The position numbers were made by a program, and so were the translations under genes. This document shows, one piece after another, positions 8,860-18,242 of a stretch of DNA of 64,000 bases (the first letter of the stretch is position 1; the number at the start of each line of letters is the position of its first letter). Location of the stretch: the NCBI RefSeq assembly GCF_021654795.1, contig NZ_AP025344.1:2666501-2730500 (forward strand), written 5' to 3'. The notes under the pieces were generated by a model. That model saw only the letters and a list, made by a program, of their open reading frames with translations, did no database searches and was not told the DNA's origin. The stretch comes from Paenibacillus dendritiformis. GTDB taxonomy: Bacteria; Bacillota; Bacilli; Paenibacillales; Paenibacillaceae.

Positions 8860-8885
8860 TAGCACCCGCTAAAAGTCTGGTGTTA
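8860..8885 (-). promoter_or_regulatory. Probable MerR operator and promoter of the MerR gene
   Basis: TAGCACCCG-N8-CTGGTGTTA matches the perfect dyad at 8043-8068 in the right arm and spacer (AAGTCTGGTGTTA) and in seven of nine left-arm bases. On the minus strand the weaker arm runs straight into TATAAT, a good minus-10 box. The regulator therefore probably sits on its own promoter. Confidence 0.55.
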
Positions 8886-9186
8886 TAGTGGAGGCTTTTT
8901 AAGCGTTGGATGTCAGATGTACCCGTCACGATTCCTGAGCATCAAGGAATTTCCGCGATAGAAGGCGATGCTCCCTTCGCGGAAACAATAGACTTGCGGC
9001 GGCGGCGGGAAATCGAACTCCTTCTCGAGACCGATGCCAAAATACATCGGCTGCAGGATGCAGCTTTTTTCGTTTGGTATATTATGGAGGTTAGGCGCGA
9101 GAGGCCGATTCCTATCTAAATTCAGACCTGGGGGCCCGTCGGAACCACTTACTGTATCGAATGACAATAGCGAGGAGATGCAAGAA
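8886..9186. other. Intergenic stretch with a terminator-like hairpin, no supported gene
   Basis: A frame of about 70 codons (8910-9119) is open here but has no ribosome site or recognisable family. GCTGCA-GGA-TGCAGC followed by TTTTTT (about 9050-9068) is a good intrinsic terminator shape on the plus strand. This implies that a lost gene once ended just before it. The same CTGCAGGATGCAG core appears at about 52457. Confidence 0.4.
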
Positions 9187-9891
9187 ATGAAAAAGTTAAT
9201 CGAATTCAAAAAAGTAACCAAGGAATACAAAGTAGGGGAAGTGCCGATCAAGGCTCTAAACGGTGTTGATTTTTCCATATCGGAAGGAGAATTCGTCGTC
9301 ATTTTGGGTTCAAGCGGCGCCGGTAAAAGTACGATTTTGAATATACTTGGCGGCATGGATACCGCTACCTCCGGCCAAGTGTTTGTTGGTGATCAAGAAA
9401 TAACAAGATTGGACGAAAAAAAATTAACGGAATATCGCGGGGAGAAAGTTGGCTTTGTCTTTCAATTTTATAACTTAATTCCGAATTTAAACGCACTAGA
9501 GAATGTTGAATTTGCCACGGAAGTATGTAAAAACCATCTGGATGCGAAAGATATTTTACATAAGGTTGGATTAAAGGAGCGTCTCAAAAACTTTCCTTCC
9601 CAGCTCTCCGGAGGAGAACAGCAAAGAGTTGCCATCGCGAGAGCGGTTGCCAAAAATCCTTTACTTTTGCTCTGTGATGAACCAACCGGAGCTTTGGATT
9701 ATGTGACAGGCAAGTCCGTCTTAAAGCTTCTTCAAGATTTGAACAGGGAAACGAAAAAGTGCGTCGTCTTGGTCACCCATAATTCCGCCATTGCTCCTAT
9801 GGCTGATAAAGTTATAAAGGTGAAGAGCGGTAGGATAGAAAGCGTTGCGCTGAATGAGGAGAAACAAAGCGTTGAAGGGATTGAGTGGTAA
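9187..9891 (+). CDS. ABC transporter ATP-binding protein (LolD/FtsE-like)
   Basis: A 234-residue ATPase with Walker [11 protein letters not shown]-loop [11 protein letters not shown], signature [14 protein letters not shown], Walker [12 protein letters not shown] and switch VTHNS. The EPTGALD form and the FtsX permease next door place it in the MacB/LolD class. The start [14 protein letters not shown] was chosen because CGAGGAGATG precedes it at normal spacing. A longer frame upstream is not protein-like. Confidence 0.9.
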   Translation: MKKLIEFKKVTKEYKVGEVPIKALNGVDFSISEGEFVVILGSSGAGKSTILNILGGMDTATSGQVFVGDQEITRLDEKKLTEYRGEKVGFVFQFYNLIPNLNALENVEFATEVCKNHLDAKDILHKVGLKERLKNFPSQLSGGEQQRVAIARAVAKNPLLLLCDEPTGALDYVTGKSVLKLLQDLNRETKKCVVLVTHNSAIAPMADKVIKVKSGRIESVALNEEKQSVEGIEW

Positions 9892-9893
9892 TT

Positions 9894-12218
9894 ATGAAAT
9901 TAATCTCGAAATTATTAAGGGATATTCAACAATCTATCGGACAATTTATCGCCTTTGTTTTGATTATCGCGGTGGGAGCTTTTTTCTATGCGGGGCTGGT
10001 CACTTTGAGCGACAATCTTAGCGCCTATACGAAGGCTTACTTTGAAGAGCATAATTTGAGTGACTTGAATGTGTATTATAGTCAAATTTCCAAAGAGGAT
10101 GTGGCTCGTTTAAGCGAAACGGAAGGCATAAATAAAATAGAAGGACGTTATACCTTTGATGCCGCGCAAGCCTTTGAAGATGATAAAGCTTCGTTAAAAA
10201 TTCATTCGATCCCTGTCGACAATGAAATAAATACGCCTACTGTGATTGAGGGCAATATTCCCTCAAAAATAGGCGAGATCTTATTAGATTCCCATTATGC
10301 AAAAGAACATAATTTGCATGTCGGTGATGAGATCCGTTTAAGTACGCAGGGAAGAGGATTTAATTTTACAATTAGCGGCTTGGGCGAGAATGTTGAATAT
10401 GCAAAAAAGAACGAAACCCAAGACCATAAAGCCTACGGAGCAGCTTATATTGCCGAAGAGACCATACCTGAGATCGCAGACGGCTTTTACTATAATGAAA
10501 TCATGATTGATGCTCAAGAAGGATACGATACTGAGATCCTGGGTCAATCCATTGAATTACAATCCAAACGACTTTCTTATTTGGATCAAGTAAGTAAAGA
10601 ACGGACCTTCAATTATTCCCAAATCAATCAAACGATACATAATAATAAATTGATGAGTAAGGTCATCCCTTTTGTTCTCTTTTTGATTGAAGCGGTTATC
10701 CTGTTTCTTGCCATGTCGAGGATTATAGATTCCCAGAGAAATCAAGTAGGCATTATGAAGGCGTTAGGTGTAAAAAATAGAAACATCATGCTTCATTACA
10801 TGGGGTACCCTGTGCTGGCAGGTGTTATAGGTTCCATCCTGGGTTGTGTCATTGCCGCTATTTTATTTATTCCGCTAATAACGGCGTCGATTGCAAGGGC
10901 CTACTCTCTGCCTGGCCTTACATTCTCATTTTCATTCGTTTCTGTCATTCCTCCCATCATTTTCTCTAGCGCTTTTGGAATCCTGTCATGTTACTTAAGC
11001 GGCCGAACCATATTAAAAGAACGTGCAGCTCAGGCCATGCGCCCGAAACCGCCAAAGAAGATGAAAAAGCTATTCATTGAAAGAGTTCCGGGGCTCTGGA
11101 GTCGTATTTCCTATAGCTACAAGCTGATTTTGAGAAATATATTTTTAAATAAATCAAAAGCGTTAGCAAGCTCTGTTGCTGTTGTAGTAAGCACGGTTTT
11201 ATTGATCACGGCTTTTGGCACTCAAACGGCCTTGCTCAAAGTAGCTAACCAGATTGAAGATGTGTATACGTATGATCTAAGAGTAGATTATAAGATGGGA
11301 ACATCTCCGGATACGGCAAAACTACCCTCCGGCATTCAAAATAGTTATTTTTTATCTACCTTTCCTGTGGAAATCATAAAAAATGATCAAAAAGAAAATG
11401 CCGCTTTAGTCGTTACGGAAAAAGAAAACAATCTAATTCATTTCTTTGACGAAAATGACAATCGGATAACTTTGGAGAATAATGGCGTTCTGGTACCTAA
11501 ATCGTATGCCGACAAATACCATATTGTTGAAGGGGATATCATCCAAATCAAGTTCACAGCACCGGAGCTTAATCATAAATCTGTCGATATGAAGGTTTTA
11601 AAAATAACTAATCAGTATTCGAATCCGTCGTTGTATAGCACATCAGACTATGTAATGAGCTTTGACATCGATTACAGTCCAACCTCGCTTGTCGTTAGAG
11701 CAAATAGCTCGGCCGATCTGGGAAGCGTTCGTAACTTTTTTGAACAAGATCAACAGGTAGAGACCATTGCGGATAAGAATGATTTAAAGAAATCAGCTCA
11801 ATATATGTTGAAACAAAACAGTTTTGTATTTATCTTGTTTATCATTTGTGCCGTCATTCTGTCGTTTGGCGCCATCTATACGATATCTTCCATCAACATT
11901 TATGAAAGGAATCGCGAGCTTGCAACACTTAAGGTATTAGGCTATCAAAAAAAGAAAATAAACCGGCTTATCTTTTTTGAAAACATCATCCTAACGACAT
12001 TTGCAGTACTTGTAGCCTTACCGATAAGCGGTTATGTTTATACAATTATTGTAAAGGCACTGTCCAGCACCCATCAACAAATCCCGGATAAATTAAATAT
12101 TTTTATCCTATTGGTTTCTATTGCTCTTGCGTTCTTGCTTACCATTCTCTCTAACTTACTGCTTAGGAGAAAAGTCGCCAAAATCAATATGATCGAATCA
12201 TTAAAAAGTGTAGAATAA
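9894..12218 (+). CDS. FtsX-family ABC transporter permease
   Basis: A 774-residue protein with an N-terminal helix (FIAFVLIIAVGAFFYAGL), an external domain to about residue 255 and an FtsX block of three helices (residues 255-380). A second anchor lies near residue 420, with a second external domain and a final FtsX block at about residues 635-765. The start is ATG 9894, two bases after the ATPase stop, because the GTG further upstream lies within the ATPase gene. Together with 9187-9891 it forms a complete exporter. The substrate is unknown, possibly antimicrobial peptides or lipoproteins. Confidence 0.88.
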   Translation: MKLISKLLRDIQQSIGQFIAFVLIIAVGAFFYAGLVTLSDNLSAYTKAYFEEHNLSDLNVYYSQISKEDVARLSETEGINKIEGRYTFDAAQAFEDDKASLKIHSIPVDNEINTPTVIEGNIPSKIGEILLDSHYAKEHNLHVGDEIRLSTQGRGFNFTISGLGENVEYAKKNETQDHKAYGAAYIAEETIPEIADGFYYNEIMIDAQEGYDTEILGQSIELQSKRLSYLDQVSKERTFNYSQINQTIHNNKLMSKVIPFVLFLIEAVILFLAMSRIIDSQRNQVGIMKALGVKNRNIMLHYMGYPVLAGVIGSILGCVIAAILFIPLITASIARAYSLPGLTFSFSFVSVIPPIIFSSAFGILSCYLSGRTILKERAAQAMRPKPPKKMKKLFIERVPGLWSRISYSYKLILRNIFLNKSKALASSVAVVVSTVLLITAFGTQTALLKVANQIEDVYTYDLRVDYKMGTSPDTAKLPSGIQNSYFLSTFPVEIIKNDQKENAALVVTEKENNLIHFFDENDNRITLENNGVLVPKSYADKYHIVEGDIIQIKFTAPELNHKSVDMKVLKITNQYSNPSLYSTSDYVMSFDIDYSPTSLVVRANSSADLGSVRNFFEQDQQVETIADKNDLKKSAQYMLKQNSFVFILFIICAVILSFGAIYTISSINIYERNRELATLKVLGYQKKKINRLIFFENIILTTFAVLVALPISGYVYTIIVKALSSTHQQIPDKLNIFILLVSIALAFLLTILSNLLLRRKVAKINMIESLKSVE

Positions 12219-12343
12219 AACTTGTATGGAGATGCCGGGGCATTGGAATCGTCGCAACAGTAATCGAGAAGGGATACATGGAAGGATACGCGGATAATCG
12301 ATAAAGTGTCATGAACAGGCAAACAAGTACGAGGAGATTGAAT

Positions 12344-12805
12344 ATGAAAAAACTAGCTGTCCGTCCCGTCACGCGGGATAATTGGGAGCAAGCCATTCAA
12401 ATCAAGATTCATGAGGAGCAAGAGCCTTTTGTTCCTACCATTTATGAAGCCCTGACGTATGCTTATATCAAGCCATGGGATGAGGAGCTGGATCCTTTTC
12501 TTATATGCGAAGAGGAGGCCGCGATCGGATTTTTCTATATGAGCTACACACCGAATAGCGCGGATAATTATTGGATTGGCGGGTTTCAAATCGATAAATC
12601 ATATCAGGGAAAAGGCTACGGCAAGCTGGCGCTGAGAGCGATCATCGATTTCATTCGCGAGACTCATCCCCTGTGCAGGCTGATCTCCTTAACGGTCGAG
12701 CTGGAGAACAAGCCGGCTCAACGGCTGTATGAAAGGATAGGCTTTGTGAACCAACAGGAGAAGAATCAAGACGGAGAAGTCATTTATAAACTTTTTCTAG
12801 CATAA
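12344..12805 (+). CDS. GNAT acetyltransferase, spermine/spermidine (BltD/PaiA)-like
   Basis: A 153-residue GNAT protein. The acetyl-CoA loop reads QGKGYGKLAL and the last strand has NKPAQRLYERIGF, both diagnostic. The N-terminal VRPVTRDNWEQAIQI followed by FVPTIYEALTYAY resembles BltD-type polyamine acetyltransferases. The start is ATG 12344 with GAGGAG seven bases before it. The polyamine substrate is inferred from the N-terminal pattern only. Confidence 0.8.
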   Translation: MKKLAVRPVTRDNWEQAIQIKIHEEQEPFVPTIYEALTYAYIKPWDEELDPFLICEEEAAIGFFYMSYTPNSADNYWIGGFQIDKSYQGKGYGKLALRAIIDFIRETHPLCRLISLTVELENKPAQRLYERIGFVNQQEKNQDGEVIYKLFLA

Positions 12806-12856
12806 TAGTCGCTGTTGCGATGGTCTGCTATCTGACCGCGAAAGCCTTCAAAGATT

Positions 12857-13079
12857 ATGTCGCTGTGTAAAAAATATCATTATTTCGGAGCCGAGCCTCA
12901 TGTAACGGTAAAGACTTCGTATGGAGCAGCGGATCATTTGAGCTGGCTGCCCGAATGCCAGAGAATCATCGAAGGATTTGGTTCGTTTTCCGTACCGTTG
13001 GCGAGCTGCGCTATTTTGGTGACAAGGAGTGCGGTGCTCGAATTGGACTTGTATACCCCTCATATATGCGGACATTTAG
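12857..13079 (+). pseudogene. 2H phosphoesterase (2'-5' RNA ligase-like) relic
   Basis: Translation gives EPHVTVKTSYGAADHLSWLP then IIEGFGSFSVPL. This matches the first His-x-Thr motif and following strand of 2H phosphoesterases. The next expected part (VGELRYFGDKECGARIG) is found in another frame. The start and second His motif are lost. It lies among other dead genes, so it is treated as a relic. Confidence 0.45.
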
Positions 13080-13136
13080 ATGACGTGGAAAGTCAAGATA
13101 GATCTGCCAACAAAAATTCTTAAAGGAAGATGCTTC

Positions 13137-13678
13137 ATGCAGTTAGAATCGCCACGATTGCTCATCCGCGATTTGCAGAGAGAGGATTGGATGGATGTGA
13201 ATGCATACGCATCCAATCCCGAAGTTACGAAATACATGATCTGGGGCCCGAATTCCGAAGCGGATACGAAAGCCTATATGGAGGAACAGATGGCACAGCA
13301 GCATGCTGCCGAGCGAAGCCACTATGAGTTCGGCGTGGTATTGAAAGCAACGAATCATTCATGGGTGGTTGCAGCATTTATCCGCAAGGACGCAACGCTG
13401 AAATCGGGTATTGCTTTCACCCTGATTTTTACGGGAATGGATATGCGACAGAAGCGGCTCAAGCCCTGCTCAGGTTTGGATTTGAAACCCTCCATGTACA
13501 TCGAATTTATGCCACCTGTCGTCCCGATAATATAGCCTCCGCGAATGTCATTAGAAGAATCGGCATGAAGCAGGAAGGCCATTTGAGGGAGCATCTATGG
13601 GGCAAAGGGATGTATCACGATTCCTATTTATTCTCCATCTTGGAGCACGAGTATGCTTATATCCGAACGCTGCTGTAA
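13137..13678 (+). pseudogene. GNAT acetyltransferase (RimJ/RimL-like), one frameshift
   Basis: ATG 13137, after AAAGGAAG, starts MQLESPRLLIRDLQREDW, typical of ribosomal-protein-type N-acetyltransferases. At about 13355 the frame shifts by one base. The remaining two thirds continue as GGCSIYPQGRNAEIGY, YGNGYATEAAQALLRF and NVIRRIGMKQEGHLREHLW to the stop at 13676-13678. The full length would be about 180 residues, the normal family size. A single indel or a sequencing error would explain the break. Confidence 0.75.
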
Positions 13679-13740
13679 AAAAAGGTGTTTCAAGTTATGA
13701 TTTGGCTTTGATTATACAACAACGTTTACCGAAAGAATCG

Positions 13741-13778
13741 GAGACACTTCAATCTGACTTAGGCGGAGGAGGTGTCTC
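13741..13778 (+). terminator. Possible long-loop hairpin
   Basis: GAGACAC and GTGTCTC pair across a 24-base loop and are followed by TTTATCT. It lies after the broken acetyltransferase gene. The loop is long and the T-run short, so this is weak. Confidence 0.25.
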
Positions 13779-13844
13779 TTTATCTATGTAAGATGATATT
13801 TCCAAGATTACACACTGCCGGTATACTTAGGGGAGAGTGAGCGT

Positions 13845-14160
13845 TGTGAGTATGGATTTGGAAAAAGGCCAGCTTTGATGAAGAATCAAAACATAGTACT
13901 CTTTAATGGACAAATAATCGGGGGGGCTTTGATATTAATAGAAAGCAATCAAGTACATAATCTAGGAAGAATTTTATTGATCCAAACTTTCAGAATCAAG
14001 GAATCGGTATGAAAGTAATGAAAGAAGCTTTCCGGATAGCACTAAATGGTGGCTTGATACTCCTAGCTGGAGTGTCAAGAATCATCACTTCTATACCAGG
14101 TGCGGGTTCACCAAAGTTAGAGAAGAAGGAGACCTATACGTTTTTGAGAAGACTTTATAG
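13845..14160 (+). pseudogene. GNAT acetyltransferase relic with several frameshifts
   Basis: Pieces in three frames join into one GNAT protein. They are IVLFNGQIIGGALILI, then IDPNFQNQGIGMKVMKEAF (acetyl-CoA loop), then WWLDTPSWSVKNHHFYTRC and GFTKVREEGDLYVFEKTL ending at TAG 14158-14160. The order is right and no frame is open across it, so this gene is dead. Confidence 0.6.
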
Positions 14161-14250
14161 ACTCATTGTCGCTTTAAGCCTCCCTGGATCGTGAATAGAG
14201 AGACGTTATAGGAAATGGCCGAAAAAATATAATTCAAGGATGATGGTACA

Positions 14251-14687
14251 ATGAAGCAATTTGAATTAGTCAGTCTGGACATGTTCAAACATTAGTAAAT
14301 GTTGATTCGAGAATTGAGCAGATATGGAAACCTATCTTATTGAATAGTTACACATATGAAGCAGCTAATAAGTGTGCTCAGCTTTTATTACAATATTTTT
14401 TTGAACACTGGGTAGAAATGAGAAAGACGAAGCAATTCTTTTTAACGAAAGAAGTATATGAAAGAAGCTTTTTAAGTGTATTTGAGGATTTAAATATTTC
14501 ATACGATACAACAGCTGCAAATAAGATTTTGTTTGAAGAACATAGGCTGTCAGAGTTTTATGAAGACACACTGGAATTCTTAAGCAGGATTTCGGCAAAG
14601 TATAAAATATGCATTGTAAGTGATGCTGACGACGCAATGCTACCTGGATTCTATACTGATTACGGAATTCATATCTTTATTATGTAA
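14251..14687 (+). pseudogene. HAD-superfamily hydrolase relic
   Basis: ATG 14251 gives MKQFELVSLDMF, a HAD motif I context, then a stop. The protein continues in another frame as QTLVNVDSRIEQIWKP and onward through a helical cap domain. It reaches motif II (YKICIVSDADD) and halts at GIHIFIM, before motifs III and IV. One frameshift near 14285 and loss of the C-terminal third make it non-functional. Confidence 0.6.
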
Positions 14688-14749
14688 TAGAATCATTTAA
14701 TGATTTAGAAGGGATTTTGTAAGGAGCCAAAGCATATGAGAGGGAAGAA

Positions 14750-15077
14750 TTAAGGATTCTATATTTTCTTTACCATTTATTAGAGGCCTATACTTGCACT
14801 TTCTCCCTGAGCTAGAACGAATAAAGCCGATGTCACCGCCAGACGATTTTTCATATGAAGTCGTTGAGAAGGATAAGGTTTCCAAGTTGTTGGGGCTTCA
14901 AGGATTTGATAATGCAATTATATCTGACATGAATCAACCCTATCATCCTGTATTTGGTCGTGCTTGCCAAGAAAAATGACAAAATCGTTGGCATGGCAGG
15001 GGCGTGTAATGTATCTGCAAAGATGTGGCAAATTGGTATGGAGGTACTTCCTGGATACTGTTTGAAACTTGTATAAT
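14750..15077 (+). pseudogene. GNAT acetyltransferase relic, C-terminus lost
   Basis: LHFLPELERIKPMSPPDDF, YEVVEKDKVSKLLGLQGF and, after a one-base shift, KNDKIVGMAGACNVSAKM then WQIGMEVLPGYCLKLV follow the pattern of a GNAT family in which a WQIGIDVLPEYRGKGL segment forms the acetyl-CoA loop. Here the loop is broken off after PGY. The gene ends just before a palindromic repeat (15099-15135). Confidence 0.55.
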
Positions 15078-15098
15078 CAAGGAGCTCAGGCAACAAAC

Positions 15099-15135
15099 GC
15101 CCCAGCCTAAGATAAGAGCTATCTAAGGATGGGTC
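15099..15135. repeat. Palindromic repeat, copy 2
   Basis: GCCCCAGCCTAAGATA-AGAGC-TATCTAAGGATGGGTC is an almost perfect 16-base-pair hairpin of the same family as 1301-1348 and 20909-20953. It is preceded by CAGGCAACAAAC and followed by AACGCTAGCTGAAAT, both shared with other copies. Confidence 0.65.
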
Positions 15136-15195
15136 ATTTCGTAAATAGATAGAACGCTAGCTGAAATACGTTAAAAGTGAAAAGGAGGCAAAGCA

Positions 15196-16059
15196 ATGAA
15201 AGAAACTAGAATATATAAGCAAGTTAATAACTGTTCAATATATGCGGATATTTATTACCAAGGCTCGAATTCGCCAGTCATTTTGTACATTCATGGAGGA
15301 GCATTGATTTTTGGCAGCAGAGAATGGCTTTCCTCCGAACAAATCGAGTTTTTTACGGGTTCCGGGTTCAGTGTGGTTAATATTGATTACCGGCTAGCGC
15401 CAGAAACGGATTTTGAGTTTATTATAGAAGATATTAGAGACGCAATGGATTGGGTTCGAACAAAAGCAACAGAATGGTATGATTTTGATACCGATAATAT
15501 TGCGGTAATGGGTAGTTCCGCCGGTGGGTACCTTAGTTTAGTAACGGGAACCATGGATATAAAGCCTAAAGCCATTGTCTCCTTCTATGGTTATGGAGAT
15601 ATTTTAGGCGAGTGGTATGCTCAGCCGAGTGAGTTTTATTGCAAGAAACCGGTGATTGATCGAGGAACGGCAATAAAGCATGTAGGTGAGGAAGAGGTAA
15701 CCGCGGGCGATTGGGGGAGATTTCCTTTTTATCTTTATTGCCGCCAACAAGGAGTCTGGATTCAAGAAGTAACAGGAATGGATCGTACTCATGATGTGGA
15801 TAAACTAATCAAATTCAATCCAATCGATAATGTTTCGCCAGACTACCCGCCCACATTATTCCTTCATGGAGATCAAGATACGGATGTTCCCTATGAGCAA
15901 TCTGTAATTATGCATGAGAAGCTCAAGGAAAAGGGAGTTTGCTCCAAACTCATTACAATGGAAGGGGCGGATCACGCGTTCGATCGTAATTTTAAAGATC
16001 CCACGGTGCAAAGAGCATTTCATGACGTCTTGGCCTTCCTGAAAACTTATTTGTGCTAG
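15196..16059 (+). CDS. Alpha/beta hydrolase (HSL-type esterase/lipase)
   Basis: A 287-residue cytoplasmic hydrolase. The oxyanion motif HGGALIFG is at residue 33, the nucleophile Ser108 lies in GSSAGG, the acidic residue is in LFLHGDQDTDVPY (about 226) and the His is in GADHAFD (about 262). This is the full triad order of the hormone-sensitive-lipase family, which hydrolyses short acyl or carbamate esters. The start is preceded by AAAGGAGG. The substrate cannot be told. It is a single gene with no clear operon partner. Confidence 0.85.
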   Translation: MKETRIYKQVNNCSIYADIYYQGSNSPVILYIHGGALIFGSREWLSSEQIEFFTGSGFSVVNIDYRLAPETDFEFIIEDIRDAMDWVRTKATEWYDFDTDNIAVMGSSAGGYLSLVTGTMDIKPKAIVSFYGYGDILGEWYAQPSEFYCKKPVIDRGTAIKHVGEEEVTAGDWGRFPFYLYCRQQGVWIQEVTGMDRTHDVDKLIKFNPIDNVSPDYPPTLFLHGDQDTDVPYEQSVIMHEKLKEKGVCSKLITMEGADHAFDRNFKDPTVQRAFHDVLAFLKTYLC

Positions 16060-16065
16060 TGATTG

Positions 16066-16426
16066 CCATCGTCTCCGGCCAATGGATCAAATAGAGATCC
16101 AGATAGTCGAAGCCCAGCTTCTTAAGGCTTGTCTCGTAGGCGGCGAGTGTCGACTCGTAACCGAGGTCGGCGTTCCACACTTTCGAAGTGACGAAAAGGT
16201 CTTCCCTGTTCAGTCCGTTCTCTGCCAGCGCCTCGCGAATTCCCTGACCGACGCTCGTTTCGTTGGCGTATACCGCAGCGGTGTCGATGCTCCGGCACTG
16301 TGCTTAAGGCGGCTTTCACCGCCTCGACGAGCTCGCTTCCTTCCTCCACTTTAAGACGACAAGGCCCATCCAAGGCATGTCGATACCGTTATTCAACCGG
16401 GTTCTGCTTTGCACATTTTGAGTCAT
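16066..16426 (-). pseudogene. Aldo/keto reductase, truncated and frameshifted
   Basis: The start (GGAGG, then ATG at 16426) gives NNGIDMPWMGLVVLKVEEG and SELVEAVKAAL. A frameshift at about 16300 follows, then SIDTAAVYANETSVGQGIR with the catalytic Asp/Tyr region, and KVWNADLGYESTLAAYETSL to YLDLYLIHWP. The protein breaks off there where the esterase gene ends, losing about 180 residues. It is clearly an aldo/keto reductase of the YvgN/2,5-diketogluconate reductase group. Confidence 0.75.
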
Positions 16427-16454
16427 AATCAATTGCCTCCTAATTTGGTTAGAC

Positions 16455-16703
16455 TTATTTGTATTCGATACGATAGTTGGAAAGGGCATGATTATCCCTT
16501 AATAAGCTTGCACGAGCCGCGGACGCCATATCCTTGCGTTCTAAAGTTCGGCTCCACCAGGTCAGCAGTGCGGCGGCCGCGACCATCAACGAGCCAATCC
16601 AGGCGGTATGAATCAGGCCAAGATGACCAGTGACGATCCCGCCCAGATACGCGCCAAGCGCAATGCCGGCGTTGAAGGCGGCAATGTTGACCGACGAAGC
16701 CAA
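16455..16703 (-). pseudogene. MFS efflux permease, C-terminal fragment
   Basis: About 80 residues remain: SVNIAAFNAGIALGAYLGG, VTGHLGLIHTAWIGSLM and VAAAALLTWWSRTLERKD. This is the last two helices of an AraJ-type major facilitator. The first 300 residues are missing. Broken MFS and aldo/keto reductase genes beside an HxlR gene suggest a former HxlR-controlled detoxification unit. Confidence 0.65.
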
Positions 16704-16735
16704 AAAGTGCCCATGGATTTTGAGGAGGCGTCATT

Positions 16736-17155
16736 ATGGAGAAAAAGAAATACAACATCTCGGTTGAAGCTATGCTGGAAGTGATCGGAGGCAAATGGAA
16801 GTGTGTGATCCTGTGCCATCTGACCCACGGGAAGAAGCGGACAAGCGATTTGCGGCGGCTGATGCCGTCCATTACGCAGAAAATGCTAACGCAGCAGCTC
16901 AGGGAGCTGGAGGAGGACGGCATTGTAAACCGAATGATATATCATCAGGTTCCGCCCAAAGTGGAATAGGAGCTAACTGATAAAGAGTACGGTGACAAAT
17001 TTGCCGTATTGGAAGATAACATTCTCAACAGCCTCGCGACCGAAATGGATAAATCGTCGAAGGAAAAGGAAACGAACAGGGGCAGGGAATGGGACGAACC
17101 AATTGGGGAAGCTTTGAAGGATCTTTCCGCAACCATGATGGATATGATGGTGTAA
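16736..17155 (+). pseudogene. HxlR-family regulator interrupted by an in-frame stop
   Basis: MEKKKYNISVEAMLEVIGGK and WKCVILCHLTHGKKRTSDLR through MLTQQLRELEEDGIVNR and YHQVPPKVE form a typical HxlR winged helix. The expected Tyr codon after VPPKVE is TAG (16967-16969). The same frame continues ELTDKEYGDKF and stays open to TAA 17153-17155. One base change would restore a protein of about 139 residues, although the tail diverges from the common HxlR ending. The gene probably encoded the local redox-responsive regulator. Confidence 0.65.
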
Positions 17156-17280
17156 TAGGGATGCAAACGCTTGTACGTAGTTGTGAATAAAGGTAAAATA
17201 TAACTGCACTTGAATCTTGGGTAGGCATTCGTAAATACAAGAACGTTTTGGCGAAATTTCCTGAGGAGGTAAAGATCTAT

Positions 17281-18012
17281 ATGTCTGATCATTGGGATAT
17301 TTATTTTTGTGACATTCAGGGTAAGTTTTCATCAATTGTACTGGATATGGATATCTGGAAGGAGATTGAGAAATCGGAGTATCCTCATCCCATCGTTATG
17401 AGAATACCAATTAAGAACCCTGGAAAAAGCGGTACTCCAATTCATGAAGAAGCTGAATTACTCAACGACCTCGAAGACAAAATCACTAATGAGATTTCAG
17501 GTTTTGGATTTCTTGTTGGCAGGATAACTACTGATGGGTTACGGGATGTATTTTATTATTTTTCTAAACCGTACGAGCTGGAAAAAGTAGCAGAAAAGTA
17601 TTTCATTGAACATGGATATGAGATTCAGGTACATCATATCGAAGAAGAAAATCCTTGGGATTTTTATTTTGAGTATCTTTACCCCAACAAATATCAACTT
17701 CAACATATGGGGAATAGAAAAGTTGTCGATCAGTTACGGGAGTCGGGGGATACATTTGAAAATTCGAGAAGGGTAGATCACTGGATCTATTTTCAATCTA
17801 CTGAAGACAAAGAGAATTTTGATGCAAAGGCTATACTTTTAGGATTCAATATCGATTCGGATCCTTCTCATGACGAAAAAATGTGTACTCATATTTATCG
17901 TTCTGATTACGTTGACTTCCATTCGATAAATGAAGTAACGGATATCCTTGTTGATTTAGCAGGAGAATGTAATGGTGAATATGATGGATGGGGAACGACC
18001 GTAGTTAAGTAG
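17281..18012 (+). CDS. DUF695 / RraB-like two-domain protein
   Basis: A 243-residue soluble protein. The first half (WDIYFCDIQGKFSSIVLDM to YYFSKPYELEKVAEKY) fits DUF695. The second half (RESGDTFENSRRVDHWIYF to GECNGEYDGWGTTVV) has the pattern of the RraB/RNase E inhibitor fold, including the final Asp-Gly-Trp. The pairing is common in Firmicutes and of unknown role. RNase E inhibition is not implied. ATG 17281 is preceded by GAGGAGG. The gene stands alone. Confidence 0.7.
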   Translation: MSDHWDIYFCDIQGKFSSIVLDMDIWKEIEKSEYPHPIVMRIPIKNPGKSGTPIHEEAELLNDLEDKITNEISGFGFLVGRITTDGLRDVFYYFSKPYELEKVAEKYFIEHGYEIQVHHIEEENPWDFYFEYLYPNKYQLQHMGNRKVVDQLRESGDTFENSRRVDHWIYFQSTEDKENFDAKAILLGFNIDSDPSHDEKMCTHIYRSDYVDFHSINEVTDILVDLAGECNGEYDGWGTTVVK

Positions 18013-18111
18013 ATTTGAGGAAGACGCAACTTTGCCTGCCACCATTTTGACGCTGCGGGGCTTCCGCCCGATGGCGGTCAGATGTATAAGTATGGAAGAA
18101 GCTCAGACACA

Positions 18112-18144
18112 CCGGCCTAAGATAGGAGCTCTCGAAGGCTGGGG
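18112..18144. repeat. Palindromic repeat, copy 3 (degenerate)
   Basis: CCGGCCTAAGATAGGAGC then TCTCGAAGGCTGGGG is a mutated version of the palindrome at 20909-20953. It keeps the upstream context TATGGAAGAAGCTCAGACA. Several stem pairs are lost. Confidence 0.5.
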
Positions 18145-18242
18145 CGAACCTCAAGCCATCATTGACCGTCTCTGCGTGCGAATGGAGTCGAATAGAGCGG
18201 CGGATCTTTTTTGTTCAACTTATACCAAGAGGGAGATTCTAT

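Noticed and set aside
8910..9119. A 70-codon frame before the ABC ATPase
   Set aside because: No ribosome site or family, and it crosses a terminator hairpin.
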